Assembly (NCBI GenBank): GCA_030064765.1
Contig: JASJEG010000003.1
Coordinates: forward strand, 1-46,501
Length of the DNA stretch: 46,501 nucleotides
From: Acidimicrobiia bacterium
GTDB taxonomy: Bacteria; Actinomycetota; Acidimicrobiia; Spongiisociales; UBA5794
Direction: 5' to 3'
Part shown: positions 1-7,664 of the stretch, piece by piece
Position numbering within the stretch: the first letter of the stretch is position 1
Layout: each line of letters begins with the position of its first letter
Notes under the pieces: model-generated
Seen by the model: the letters and a program-made list of their open reading frames with translations, nothing else
The model's database searches: none
Told to the model about the DNA's origin: nothing
Program-made: the position numbers and the translations under genes

Positions 1-114
1 TCCCAAAACGACCTCGACGAAATGGCACGATCACTCAACAACAGACCAAGAGAAACACTCAACTGGGAAAACCCAGCACAACGACTAAACCAACTCGTCG
101 CGACCAACCCTTGA
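1..114 (+). CDS. IS30-family transposase, C-terminal fragment
   Basis: The reading frame is open from the window edge to TGA at 112-114 and encodes 37 residues that include [14 protein letters not shown]. This is the signature end of IS30-type DDE transposases, where the last part of the RNase H-like fold carries LNxRPRKTLxxxxP. The 5' part lies outside the window. Codon use (aac, aga, gaa, aca) is much more A-rich than in the neighbouring genes, which fits a mobile element from another background. The assignment rests on this short C-terminal motif only. It is followed by a non-coding stretch (115-213) with a conserved element and hairpin described separately. Confidence 0.75.
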   Translation, partial: SQNDLDEMARSLNNRPRETLNWENPAQRLNQLVATNP

Positions 115-121
115 AACCGCC

Positions 122-187
122 GGGCCTGGTGTACGCCAAAACGGTGAGGCGACAGAAGGGGGGCCGGTGACTGGCTGCCACCGGCCC
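122..187 (+). repeat. Dispersed hairpin element, copy 1 (terminator-like)
   Basis: GGGCCT (122-127), six bases, CGCCAAAACGG (134-144) and GACAGA (151-156) are followed by a stem GGGCCGGTG (161-169) and CACCGGCCC (179-187) with a 9-nt loop, then ctccttttcc. The same ordered blocks with the same 12-nt offset occur at 15991-16027 and 32114-32150, each followed by its own hairpin of different sequence. It sits between two converging genes (transposase, plus; metallopeptidase, minus), so a transcription-termination role is likely. Confidence 0.6.
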
Positions 188-213
188 GCTCCTTTTCCGT
201 ACCGTCACACCGG

Positions 214-978
214 TTAGATGGGCCCGGAGACCCGGCCCTGGGTGAGAGAGAACACACTCACCGATGTGCGGGTAGCCAACTCGACAGCGCTGCGGTACAG
301 CGCAGGCGGCTCCGATGTCGTTGTTGGCCCTGAGCTGGCGACAGTAGGCCCGCCGCTCATCACTACCCCATCCTCGCCCGGGAGGCCAGTCGCGGACGAG
401 TATGGGATGGGATCGTGAGAAGGTGCCGGAGGCGTGGCTGGTGCACCGGCAAGCCACCTGGAGATCAGTGCGGATGTCTCCGTACCCACAGAGATACCAC
501 CCTCGCCCGAGCCATAAATGGTGACGGCCATGGCTTCGGCGAAGTGCTCTGCAGGAGTGGCCGCCCAGCCGGCGGCGTAGTAGAACCAATCACGGTCCTC
601 CGGCAAGTCTTGTGCTGCGTAGAAGGCTGAGGTGAAGTCGTTGTCGGCAAATGCGCCGCAGGCGAGGAAGGTGTGGTGGGCGAGCTCATGGACGACGATT
701 GCGCCCATGCCAGCAGTCGAGTCGTTGGGGTCGATGACGACTTCGCCCGTTCTGGTGCGGTACTCACCGCGACGGCCATCAATGGACTCGAAGACGACGC
801 TGACGCCGGAGGAACACTGCTGCCGGACTCCGAGAGAGCTGTGCCATTCCTCGTAGGCGGAGTCGACGATCGCCGCAACATCGGCGGAAACGGAGGGGGA
901 ATCGGCCAACGCGGCCGTAGACCCGATGACGGGTCCCATGAGCATCCCTGCAATTAGCAGCGCCTTCCATGACTGCAT
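214..978 (-). CDS. Secreted HExxH zinc metallopeptidase-like protein
   Basis: 254 residues. An N-terminal signal peptide is visible (one Lys, hydrophobic stretch to about residue 25, then ALADSPS). The centre carries VVHELAHH (HExxH at residues 97-101), the zinc-binding and catalytic motif of gluzincin/metzincin-type peptidases. A later PAEHFAEAMAV segment (142-152) offers Glu144 or Glu148 as a third ligand. Cys55 and Cys107 could form a disulfide. The C-terminal 80 residues are Pro/Ser/Thr-rich, typical of a flexible exported tail. The start is supported by AAGGAAGG about 6 nt upstream. The family is not recognised beyond the motif, the substrate is unknown, and activity is inferred. An upstream 8-bp direct repeat (1037-1068) may serve its promoter. 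Confidence 0.65.
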   Translation of the reverse strand: MQSWKALLIAGMLMGPVIGSTAALADSPSVSADVAAIVDSAYEEWHSSLGVRQQCSSGVSVVFESIDGRRGEYRTRTGEVVIDPNDSTAGMGAIVVHELAHHTFLACGAFADNDFTSAFYAAQDLPEDRDWFYYAAGWAATPAEHFAEAMAVTIYGSGEGGISVGTETSALISRWLAGAPATPPAPSHDPIPYSSATGLPGEDGVVMSGGPTVASSGPTTTSEPPALYRSAVELATRTSVSVFSLTQGRVSGPI

Positions 979-1036
979 ATCAGTGCCTTCCTTGGCGAAC
1001 TTGATGTGCTGTCGGCCGGAAGGGACTACGGATAAG

Positions 1037-1068
1037 TAGTTACTTCGGGTTTCTTTCGATTAGTTACT
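1037..1068 (-). promoter_or_regulatory. Direct repeat upstream of the metallopeptidase gene
   Basis: On the minus strand AGTAACTA occurs twice (1061-1068 and 1037-1044), 24 nt start to start, within the 138-bp gap before the metallopeptidase gene. Two identical half-sites on roughly the same DNA face resemble an activator site. The tract is AT-rich compared with its surroundings. No protein can be assigned. Confidence 0.3.
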
Positions 1069-1116
1069 CAGGAACGTTTATGTGGCGACAGAACTGCCGG
1101 GCAGGGACGCTCCGGG

Positions 1117-1320
1117 CTACGCAGCCAATTCGATAGACAGGATGTCGTTGCGGTAGATCGAGGCTGTGCCCCGCTCGTTGCGCAACAGGACGGAACGCTC
1201 GCCGTAGGCGGCTTCCATGCCCAGGTATTCACCGATGGTGGTCCCGGCGGCAGTGGTGGCGAGGTAGGTGCCTCCCCTGCGGAGGTGGTTGAGGTCTGTC
1301 TGATTCTTCTGTGCCGACAT
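1117..1320 (-). CDS. Small conserved-looking protein downstream of DEAD-box helicase
   Basis: 67 residues with no signal peptide and no membrane segment. The N-terminus is polar (MSAQKNQTDLNHLRRGG). The rest alternates short hydrophobic strands (TYLATTAAGTTIGEYLG, SVLLRNERGTASIYRNDIL), like a small beta-barrel or SH3-like fold. The start is well supported by AAAGGAG 6-7 nt upstream. It begins 57 bp after the helicase stop on the same strand and is probably co-transcribed with it, so a role near RNA is possible but unproven. No family recognised. Confidence 0.6.
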   Translation of the reverse strand: MSAQKNQTDLNHLRRGGTYLATTAAGTTIGEYLGMEAAYGERSVLLRNERGTASIYRNDILSIELAA

Positions 1321-1377
1321 TCGGCACTCCTTTCTTCGTGCGGTTGTCTCGCCGATGGCGAGCCGGGGTTGAGACCC

Positions 1378-2862
1378 CTACGCCCCGTACTTGCGGGGCT
1401 GGGCGAAACGAACGGTGAGGTCGCGTCCGTTCACCTGTTGGCCGTGGAGGGCGGCAATGGCCCGACGTGCCGCTCGTTGCGGCATGTCGACAAAGCCAAA
1501 GCCCTTGGAACGGCCGGTGCGCCTATCCACGATGACGGTGGCGGCATGCACCCTGCCGTGTCCGGCAAAGAGATCCTCGAGGTCGGCATCGGTGTGGCTC
1601 CACGGCAGGTTGGCTACGTAGATACTGTTCTCCTTGCCTCGATCCGGCGCCGACTTCCTATCGGCATGTGGCCTTGGCGCTGCAGGCCTGTGATTGTGTC
1701 GATCGCCGGGTCGGGTCGGCTCCCCGATGCGATATCCGCCGTGCTCGAGATCTGCGATCTTGGGCGATGCAGTGGGTGCCGCCAGATCGAGTTCCTTCTT
1801 CATGCGCCCGACGGTGCGCTTCTGATTCCCGGTGACGAGACTCACGACAAGCCCGGTAGCACCAGCCCGAGCGGTGCGACCGGACCGATGCAGGTAGTCC
1901 TTGTGATCTGCGGGCGGGTCGTAGTGAATGACCGACTCGACGGCGTCGATGTGGATCCCACGCGCGGCAACATCTGTAGCAACCAGTGCCTGGGTCTTGT
2001 GCGCAGAGAATGAGCGCAGCGCCCGGTTGCGCTGGTTCTGCGACAGCCCGCCATGCATGGCAACTGCTTTGACCCCCGCCTTGCCGAGCTGTCGAGCTAG
2101 CCGGTCGGCACCCCGCCGGGTGCGAGTGAACACGATCGACCGCCCGGCTTCGCCGACAACATCTGCGGTGTGCTGGACCCGATCGTGATGATCCACCAGC
2201 CAGAAGTGGTGGCGGGCATCGAGCGTCTCGGGTTCGACCCCGGCGGCGTCGTGGCGCACCGGATTCCGCTGATAGTTGCGGGTCAGGGTGGCGATGTCGC
2301 CGTCGAGCGTGGCGGAGAACAGGAGGGTCTGCCGCCCTTCTGGCGTCTTGTCGAGTATGCGTCGCACCGAGGGCAGGAAACCCATGTCGGCCATACGATC
2401 GGCCTCGTCGACAACGACGATCTTGACCTGGCTGAGATTCACGTCGCCTTGCTCCATGAGATCCTCGAGACGGCCGGGGGTGGCGACGAGAACATCCACG
2501 CCGCGGCGGAGCGCCTGGCGCTGCGGGCCGTAGCCGACACCGCCGTACACGGCAAAGACGTACCGCTTGACCGCCTTGGCCGGGGCGGTCAGTTCTTTCT
2601 TGATCTGCTCGGCCAGTTCGCGAGTCGGCGCAAGGATGAGGGCCTGAGGTTTGTTGCGGTTGGCCTTGCCGATACGAGTGAGCAGCGGCAGCCCGAAGGC
2701 GAGGGTCTTGCCGGAGCCGGTGGGCGCCTTGCCGGAGACGTCCCTTCCTGCGAGCGCGTCGGGGATGGTGGCTTCCTGTACTGGAAACGGTTCGGTGATG
2801 TCTTTGTTGCGAAGGGCGCGAACCAGCGGTTCGGGCAGCCCGAGTTGGGCGAACGTGGTCAT
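1378..2862 (-). CDS. DEAD-box ATP-dependent RNA helicase with C-terminal RRM domain
   Basis: 494 residues. All superfamily 2 DEAD-box motifs are present: Q motif (FAQLGLP...PFPVQ, 4-29), Walker A APTGSGKT (46-53), PTRELAEQ (79-86), TPGRLEDL (128-135), DEAD (152-155), SAT (183-185), VATDVAARG (294-302) and HRSGRTARAG (325-334). It should unwind RNA duplexes or remodel RNPs using ATP. After a basic linker (380-412) comes a canonical RRM with RNP2 IYVANL (414-419) and RNP1 RSKGFGFVDM (451-460). Bacterial relatives usually end in a DbpA-type domain or a basic tail, so this accessory domain is uncommon. The ATG start has GGAGAG upstream. A cold-shock or ribosome-assembly role is inferred from the family. 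Confidence 0.93.
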   Translation of the reverse strand: MTTFAQLGLPEPLVRALRNKDITEPFPVQEATIPDALAGRDVSGKAPTGSGKTLAFGLPLLTRIGKANRNKPQALILAPTRELAEQIKKELTAPAKAVKRYVFAVYGGVGYGPQRQALRRGVDVLVATPGRLEDLMEQGDVNLSQVKIVVVDEADRMADMGFLPSVRRILDKTPEGRQTLLFSATLDGDIATLTRNYQRNPVRHDAAGVEPETLDARHHFWLVDHHDRVQHTADVVGEAGRSIVFTRTRRGADRLARQLGKAGVKAVAMHGGLSQNQRNRALRSFSAHKTQALVATDVAARGIHIDAVESVIHYDPPADHKDYLHRSGRTARAGATGLVVSLVTGNQKRTVGRMKKELDLAAPTASPKIADLEHGGYRIGEPTRPGDRHNHRPAAPRPHADRKSAPDRGKENSIYVANLPWSHTDADLEDLFAGHGRVHAATVIVDRRTGRSKGFGFVDMPQRAARRAIAALHGQQVNGRDLTVRFAQPRKYGA

Positions 2863-3073
2863 GGGTTCTCTCCGTGGGGAAGTAGTTGGATTGTTCGGTC
2901 TCGCTGAACGTGCGGCGCCGATCGCCTAGAGGTTCGAGCTTCGGCCGAAGAGGCGGTCCAACCGGATGAGAAGTAAACGGGCCGTGTGATCGCCGGGGAA
3001 GCGTGATGTTCGCTGGCCTCCACCCGGTGCGGCCGGCGGCACAGTAACAGGTCTCAACAAGATGGCAACACCC

Positions 3074-4501
3074 TCAGCCGTGGATGACAGCCATCCCGAT
3101 GATCCGGATCGCCGTTGGATCATCGACTAGGGCCGCGATCGCCTGCGCCGTCGCCCGATCGACCACGGGCAGATACAGATCCAAACGACCGCCGGATCCT
3201 GGGCTCGATGAGTACGTGCCGAGAAGCTCGGGTAGGTCGGCAAGCTGCGGCTGGATTGCCTCCTGAATGGCAAGCAGCTCCGACTGCGGGCGGGCAACCT
3301 CGATAACACAAGCTCCACCAAGCTCGGCAAGGGCCTCCCGATGTGGCTCCGGGTCACCGACAACCTGCAGGACGAGCGTGCCGTCGCCGGTCACGTAGAG
3401 GCCACCGTTGCCGCTACCCAGCGAGCGGGCGTAGTCATTGACGGGTCCGGCCCCTGCTTCGAGCTCGATACCCTCACACTCTCTTGGAAGAGCCTCGGGC
3501 GGATACCCGAGATCCGGCGGCGCGTACTCGTATTGGTCGAGCACCGCGACGAAACCGTCAAGCGGCGGCCACGTCACCAGGACAGATCGTTGACCCCAGC
3601 GCACGCCGCTCGTTTCTTCCGACCACCCATCCATGTCGAGGCCTTCCGCCACCGGGCCGGAGCACTGTGGTGGTAGCGAATCCATCACGATTCCGGCACA
3701 AAGCACAGGCCCGTCACCCTCGTCGATCACCATCGTGTGAAACTCCACCCGGGATGCCTGTTCGGGCAGTTCACTTGTGAAGCCTGGGGCAACGACCTCC
3801 ACGCCGTCGACATCCCACACCCGCATCGCCAGGCCTTCCTCAGGCGCCAGAGTTGTCGTCGGCAGTGGCTCCTCGGTAGTTGGCGGAGGAGGAGGTGACC
3901 CATCGCGGCGGAAGGTGAGCGGGTAGGACTTGCCCTCGAGGTTGCTGCCGAACCACTCCATCCGGTTAGTACCCAGAATGACTTCGATGCCATCAGGCGT
4001 GTTCCTGAGAGTGGACAGCAATGCCTGCTCGGCGGCATTGAGGTCGCACTGCCGCGCCTGGATCACGACCTGCCCGTGATTCAGGAACCCGGCCGAATAC
4101 TCATAGCTGATCGGCCGGATCTTGTTGCACCCGGTGGATCCTTCGAACCTGCCTGCGGTCCCTGTGCCGTCGGCGCTGATGAATGTGTCCCGCTCGCCCT
4201 CAAAGTCGGCAGTGAACTCGAGCCACACCTCATCGTCCGTGTTCAGACCGATCTCAACGGCGATCCGGTCGTCACCGTCTTCCCAGGATTCGAGCACCCA
4301 GCGGCCTTCGATGGACCCTGTCTCAATCGGAACGTCAACGTCGCCCAGTTCGGAGTTGTCGCTGCTGCCGAGTTGCCCGATGAGCAGGAATGAACCCGCG
4401 CCGACGATCAGCACGACAACCGCAGTTACCGCAGCCACCCACCAGCGATTTGCGCCATTCGACGGTGACATCTCAGGATCGGCGTCGATTCCTCCGAACA
4501 T
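3074..4501 (-). CDS. Membrane-anchored META-domain protein
   Basis: About 475 residues from the ATG at 4501; the frame is open to 4618, inside the phosphofructokinase gene, and an ATG at 4471 is also possible. A single transmembrane helix (WWVAAVTAVVVLIVGAGSF) follows a short cytoplasmic N-terminus. The outer part begins with a META/HslJ-like domain: GRWVLESW, then FEGSTGCNKIRP and QARQCDLNAAEQALLSTL, the typical GCN and late Cys positions. A Pro/Thr linker (PPPPPTTEEPLPTTT) leads to about 230 residues of unassigned extracytoplasmic sequence. It starts 57 bp after the phosphofructokinase stop. None of the candidate starts has a convincing Shine-Dalgarno, so the start is uncertain. The function is unknown; META proteins are often envelope or stress related. 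Confidence 0.75.
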   Translation of the reverse strand: MFGGIDADPEMSPSNGANRWWVAAVTAVVVLIVGAGSFLLIGQLGSSDNSELGDVDVPIETGSIEGRWVLESWEDGDDRIAVEIGLNTDDEVWLEFTADFEGERDTFISADGTGTAGRFEGSTGCNKIRPISYEYSAGFLNHGQVVIQARQCDLNAAEQALLSTLRNTPDGIEVILGTNRMEWFGSNLEGKSYPLTFRRDGSPPPPPTTEEPLPTTTLAPEEGLAMRVWDVDGVEVVAPGFTSELPEQASRVEFHTMVIDEGDGPVLCAGIVMDSLPPQCSGPVAEGLDMDGWSEETSGVRWGQRSVLVTWPPLDGFVAVLDQYEYAPPDLGYPPEALPRECEGIELEAGAGPVNDYARSLGSGNGGLYVTGDGTLVLQVVGDPEPHREALAELGGACVIEVARPQSELLAIQEAIQPQLADLPELLGTYSSSPGSGGRLDLYLPVVDRATAQAIAALVDDPTAIRIIGMAVIHG

Positions 4502-4557
4502 GCGTAGAAACGTAGTCGCATGGGCGACGAATCTACGCAAGAACGAGGGATCGCCGC

Positions 4558-6795
4558 CTACAGCGCCTGGGATCCGGGGCGCCCCATCACCTTGGCGAGC
4601 GGCATCAGCGACAGCCACGACTGGTCCTTGGGGCGGTGCACGTCGGTTTCGATGAGATTGGGGAACTCGACCAGTGGCGTGAACACGATCCTCCCGTGCT
4701 GAAGGCCCATAAAGGCACTCTGCGGCGCATCGCTCAGTGCCTGATCTATCAGGTACTCGAGTGACTTGGATGCAAAGCGGGTGGCCTGGATGCGGTCGAA
4801 CGGCGATGGGTCACCACCCTGCTGGATGTGCCCGAGGATCGATTGCCGCACACTGAACAGGCCTTCGCTTTCGCGTTCGAACAGCTGCTTGATGAAGCCG
4901 CTCTCGTAGACCGGATCGGAGTTCTCGCTGGTGATGACCAGACCGAGCCTCTTGCCCAGGCGGAAACCGATCTTGAGGCTGTTGACATCGGCCTCGAGAT
5001 CGGCGAGCGAGATCCCCTCCTCGGGCAGATACACCCGCTCGGCGCCGGTGGCAAGACCGCTCATGAGCGCCAGATAGCCACAGTCCCGGCCCATCACCTC
5101 GACAACAAAGCAACGGCCAGAGGCGACCGCCGACTGCTTGATCTTGTCGACATCGGACACGATGTTGTTCAGTGCAGTGTCCGCTCCGATAGCCACCTCG
5201 GAGCCGGGTAGGTCGTTGTTGATTGCCGCCGGGAAGCACACGACGGGGATGTTGAGGGCCGGATACTGCTCGGCCTCTTCTTTGAACTGACTGGCGATCT
5301 GATAGCCGACCCATCCTCCGATCATCAGCAGCCCGTCCAGCTGGAACTTCTCGATGCTCTCGGCGATCTGAGCGAAGTGCCTGCCGCGTGGCTGGTGACG
5401 GCTGGTCCCGAGCTCGGCGCCGCCACGCGATGCCCAGCCGTTGGCGCTCATCCAGTCCATCTCATGGATGTCGCCGGCCTCGAATCCGCGGAAGCCATTG
5501 CGGATGGCGAACATCTGGTGGCCTTTGTCGATTCCGACCCGCACCGCAACCCGCACCGCCGGGTTCATCCCGGGGGCGGGTGCCCCAGCATGGATGATGC
5601 CGAGCCGCAACCTTCGCTGGCCGGGCTCCGGATCATGCGGCTGGGCGCGCACCATGGTCTTGAGCATGTTGAAGGAGTCACGGAAGCTGCCGCCCCGCAT
5701 CTCCATTGCTGTTTCGTAATCCCGCTCCGCGATGCGATCGGCAACAGCACGAGTCTGCTCTACGCACTCCATCAGGGGCGAGCTGATGATCTGGTGCTCC
5801 TTGAGGCCGATCAGCTGCGCCTCGCCCCCTGGAGATGTAACCACCTGCTCCACCGCGGCGTAGCCGAGGACGGTGCTCAGGTAGCGGTCGAAGGCGCTCG
5901 GCGCCCCGCCCCGCTGCACGTGCCCCAGGCTGGTGAGCCGGGTGTCCTCGCCGAGCCGGTCCGCCAGCACGCTCCGCACATACTCGGCGGTGATTGGATT
6001 GCCGTGCTTGTCCTGGGCACCCTCGGCCACGACAACCGTGTTGAGCCGCCGACCGATTGCGCGGCCGGCCCGGAGGGCGTTCATCATCGACTCTTCCCAG
6101 TCGTCCTCCTCGGGAGGATTCTCCGGAATCAATACCCAGTTGGCACCGGCGGCGATTCCGCTCATCAAGGCCAGGTAGCCACAGTTGCGGCCCATCACCT
6201 CGACGACAAAAGCTCGCTGATGGCTGGAAGCGGTGCTGTGAATGGCATCCAGCGCCTCGATGATCCGATGCAGAGCCGTGTCGGCCCCAATCGTCATGTC
6301 GGTCCCGAACATGTCGTTGTCGATCGAACCGACCATGCCAACGAGAGTCAGGCGACGAGAAGCCTGCGCCATCTCCTTGTCTATCTCTCCTGCCGCGACG
6401 AGCCCATCAAGGTGATCCTTCCACTCCTCCTTGAAGAGGTTCGCTCCGGTGAGGCTTCCGTCACCACCGATTACCACCAGTGCTTCAACACCTAGTTCCA
6501 CGAGGTTCTTTGCCGCTCTGCGCCGCCCCTCAGGAGTGCGGAAGTCATCGCTCCGAGCCGTACCCAATACGGTGCCGCCCTGGTGAAGAATGCCGCCGAC
6601 AGATTCGGACGTGGCCCTCCGGATCCTGTCGCCACCGTCAACGAGCCCCTGGAGACCTTCGTAGACCGTGTAGACGGTGAGATTGGCGTCGAGTCCGGCG
6701 CGGACTACGGCACGCACCGCCGCATTCATCCCGGCTGCGTCGCCGCCGCTAGTGAGTACGGCCAGGCTGGTAGGTCGCTGCGGAGTTCTAAGCAT
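4558..6795 (-). CDS. 6-phosphofructokinase, tandem two-domain (eukaryote-like) form
   Basis: 745 residues, twice the usual bacterial length, formed by two fused PFK domains. The N-half has the complete active site: SGGDAAGMNAAVRA (16-29), GGDGS (110-114, the ATP-type signature rather than the PPi-type GGDD), GSIDND (156-161, catalytic Asp159) and MGRNCGYLAL (201-210). The C-half (from about 396) keeps the fold (HAGAPAPGMNPAVR, MGRDCGYLAL) but has GGW in place of GGDG (493-495) and INND in place of the IDND catalytic motif (525-528). It is therefore probably non-catalytic and regulatory, as in animal and fungal PFK. It phosphorylates fructose 6-phosphate in glycolysis. The ATG start is preceded by GAGGAG. 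Confidence 0.93.
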   Translation of the reverse strand: MLRTPQRPTSLAVLTSGGDAAGMNAAVRAVVRAGLDANLTVYTVYEGLQGLVDGGDRIRRATSESVGGILHQGGTVLGTARSDDFRTPEGRRRAAKNLVELGVEALVVIGGDGSLTGANLFKEEWKDHLDGLVAAGEIDKEMAQASRRLTLVGMVGSIDNDMFGTDMTIGADTALHRIIEALDAIHSTASSHQRAFVVEVMGRNCGYLALMSGIAAGANWVLIPENPPEEDDWEESMMNALRAGRAIGRRLNTVVVAEGAQDKHGNPITAEYVRSVLADRLGEDTRLTSLGHVQRGGAPSAFDRYLSTVLGYAAVEQVVTSPGGEAQLIGLKEHQIISSPLMECVEQTRAVADRIAERDYETAMEMRGGSFRDSFNMLKTMVRAQPHDPEPGQRRLRLGIIHAGAPAPGMNPAVRVAVRVGIDKGHQMFAIRNGFRGFEAGDIHEMDWMSANGWASRGGAELGTSRHQPRGRHFAQIAESIEKFQLDGLLMIGGWVGYQIASQFKEEAEQYPALNIPVVCFPAAINNDLPGSEVAIGADTALNNIVSDVDKIKQSAVASGRCFVVEVMGRDCGYLALMSGLATGAERVYLPEEGISLADLEADVNSLKIGFRLGKRLGLVITSENSDPVYESGFIKQLFERESEGLFSVRQSILGHIQQGGDPSPFDRIQATRFASKSLEYLIDQALSDAPQSAFMGLQHGRIVFTPLVEFPNLIETDVHRPKDQSWLSLMPLAKVMGRPGSQAL

Positions 6796-7020
6796 GGTCG
6801 ATCTCCTCGAATCCGGTGAGGTGGTCGCAGCTCCGTCCCCCTATCGGCACGGGACCGCTGGATTGACAGGCCTAATCGTGGGCGGTTCTGACTCTCAATG
6901 CAATTCCACGGAACGCTTCCGGGCCACATGCTATCGGGTGCGTCGAAGCGGGCTCGGATTCGGAGCTCTGCACATCCGATTCTGAGGACTTCATGCTGTC
7001 AACATGATCGCCCATCCGAT

Positions 7021-7041
7021 ATGCATGTATTATGCATGCAT
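7021..7041 (+). promoter_or_regulatory. VapBC operator palindrome overlapping a -10 box
   Basis: ATGCATG (7021-7027) and CATGCAT (7035-7041) form a perfect 7-bp inverted repeat around a 7-nt spacer containing TATTAT (7028-7033). TATTAT lies 6 nt before the antitoxin ATG at 7040, so transcription would start at or near the start codon, giving a leaderless mRNA. The palindrome spans the -10 box and the start codon, the expected place for autorepression by the VapB-VapC complex. Confidence 0.55.
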
Positions 7042-7270
7042 GCCCCACATACAGATTCGCAATGTCCCGCCCGAGGTCCACGACGCTCTTGTCACCAAAG
7101 CTGCGGGAGCAGGCCAGTCGCTGCAGCAGTTCCTCGCCGAGAAGCTGACTGAGATCGCCGAAACGCCAACACTTGACGAAGTCCTCGATCGCATCGAGAG
7201 CCGCCAGCTCAGCGACCTCAGCGCTGAGGAAACGCTCCGCTATCTAGAGGCTGAACGTGATCGTCATTGA
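7040..7270 (+). CDS. vapB: VapB/FitA-type ribbon-helix-helix antitoxin
   Basis: 76 residues from the ATG at 7040; an upstream in-frame ATG at 7004 is less likely because it lies before the -10 box. The N-terminus IQIRNVPPEVHDALVTKAA followed by GQSLQQFL is the DNA-binding ribbon-helix-helix of FitA/VapB antitoxins (strand, then two helices). The acidic C-terminus (DEVLDRIESR, EETLRYLEAERD) would wrap the toxin. The gene overlaps the following PIN-domain toxin by 14 nt, so the two are translationally coupled. It is expected to neutralise the toxin and, with it, to repress the palindrome at 7021-7041. Confidence 0.85.
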   Translation: MPHIQIRNVPPEVHDALVTKAAGAGQSLQQFLAEKLTEIAETPTLDEVLDRIESRQLSDLSAEETLRYLEAERDRH

Positions 7271-7646
7271 TGCTTCTGCCGCCGTGGCGGCCGTTGCCGA
7301 TGGCGGCGACACCGGTGATAACAGCCGTCACAGATTGCGCGGGGCGCATCTGGCCTCACCAGATCTGGTGCGCGTCGAAGGCCTCTCGGCTCTCAGACGA
7401 CACGAAGCGGCTGGGACGCTCGATGCCGCGCAAACACAAAGGGCCGTGGATGCGTTAATGGGTTTGCCCATTCTGGTTTTCCCCACCGCCCCGCTTCTGG
7501 CCCGCGCCTGGCAGTTGCGGGGCAATCTCACCCCGTATGACGCTTGCTACGTCTCCTTAGCTGAGGCCCTCCATTGTCCGCTGGTTACGGCCGACTCCCG
7601 GCTGAGCCGGGCGCCGGGTATCGGCTGCGAGATAGAGGTGATCTGA
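7257..7646 (+). CDS. vapC: VapC-type PIN-domain toxin ribonuclease
   Basis: 129 residues from a GTG that overlaps the end of the antitoxin gene. The N-terminus MIVIDASAAVAAVAD contains the first PIN acidic residue (Asp5). VRVEGLSALRRHEA gives the conserved Glu, and LTPYDACYVSLAEALHCPLVTADSRLSRA carries the later Asp pair (the YDACYVALAE...LVTAD signature). PIN toxins are Mg-dependent RNases that cut tRNA or rRNA. Gene length and organisation are normal for VapBC and all acidic positions are intact, so the toxin is probably functional. Confidence 0.88.
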   Translation: MIVIDASAAVAAVADGGDTGDNSRHRLRGAHLASPDLVRVEGLSALRRHEAAGTLDAAQTQRAVDALMGLPILVFPTAPLLARAWQLRGNLTPYDACYVSLAEALHCPLVTADSRLSRAPGIGCEIEVI

Positions 7647-7664
7647 CGCTCAGCGCTCGCAATC

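Noticed and set aside
59-957. Several overlapping frames opposite the metallopeptidase gene
   Set aside because: Shadow frames without domains or ribosome sites; the minus-strand gene has a signal peptide and HExxH motif.
3074-4618. Longest start (4618) of the META-domain protein
   Set aside because: It would overlap the end of the phosphofructokinase gene by about 60 bp and adds sequence unlike a membrane-protein N-terminus.
6796-7020. Possible plus-strand TTGACA promoter at 6863-6868
   Set aside because: No -10 box at suitable spacing and no gene starts nearby on that strand.
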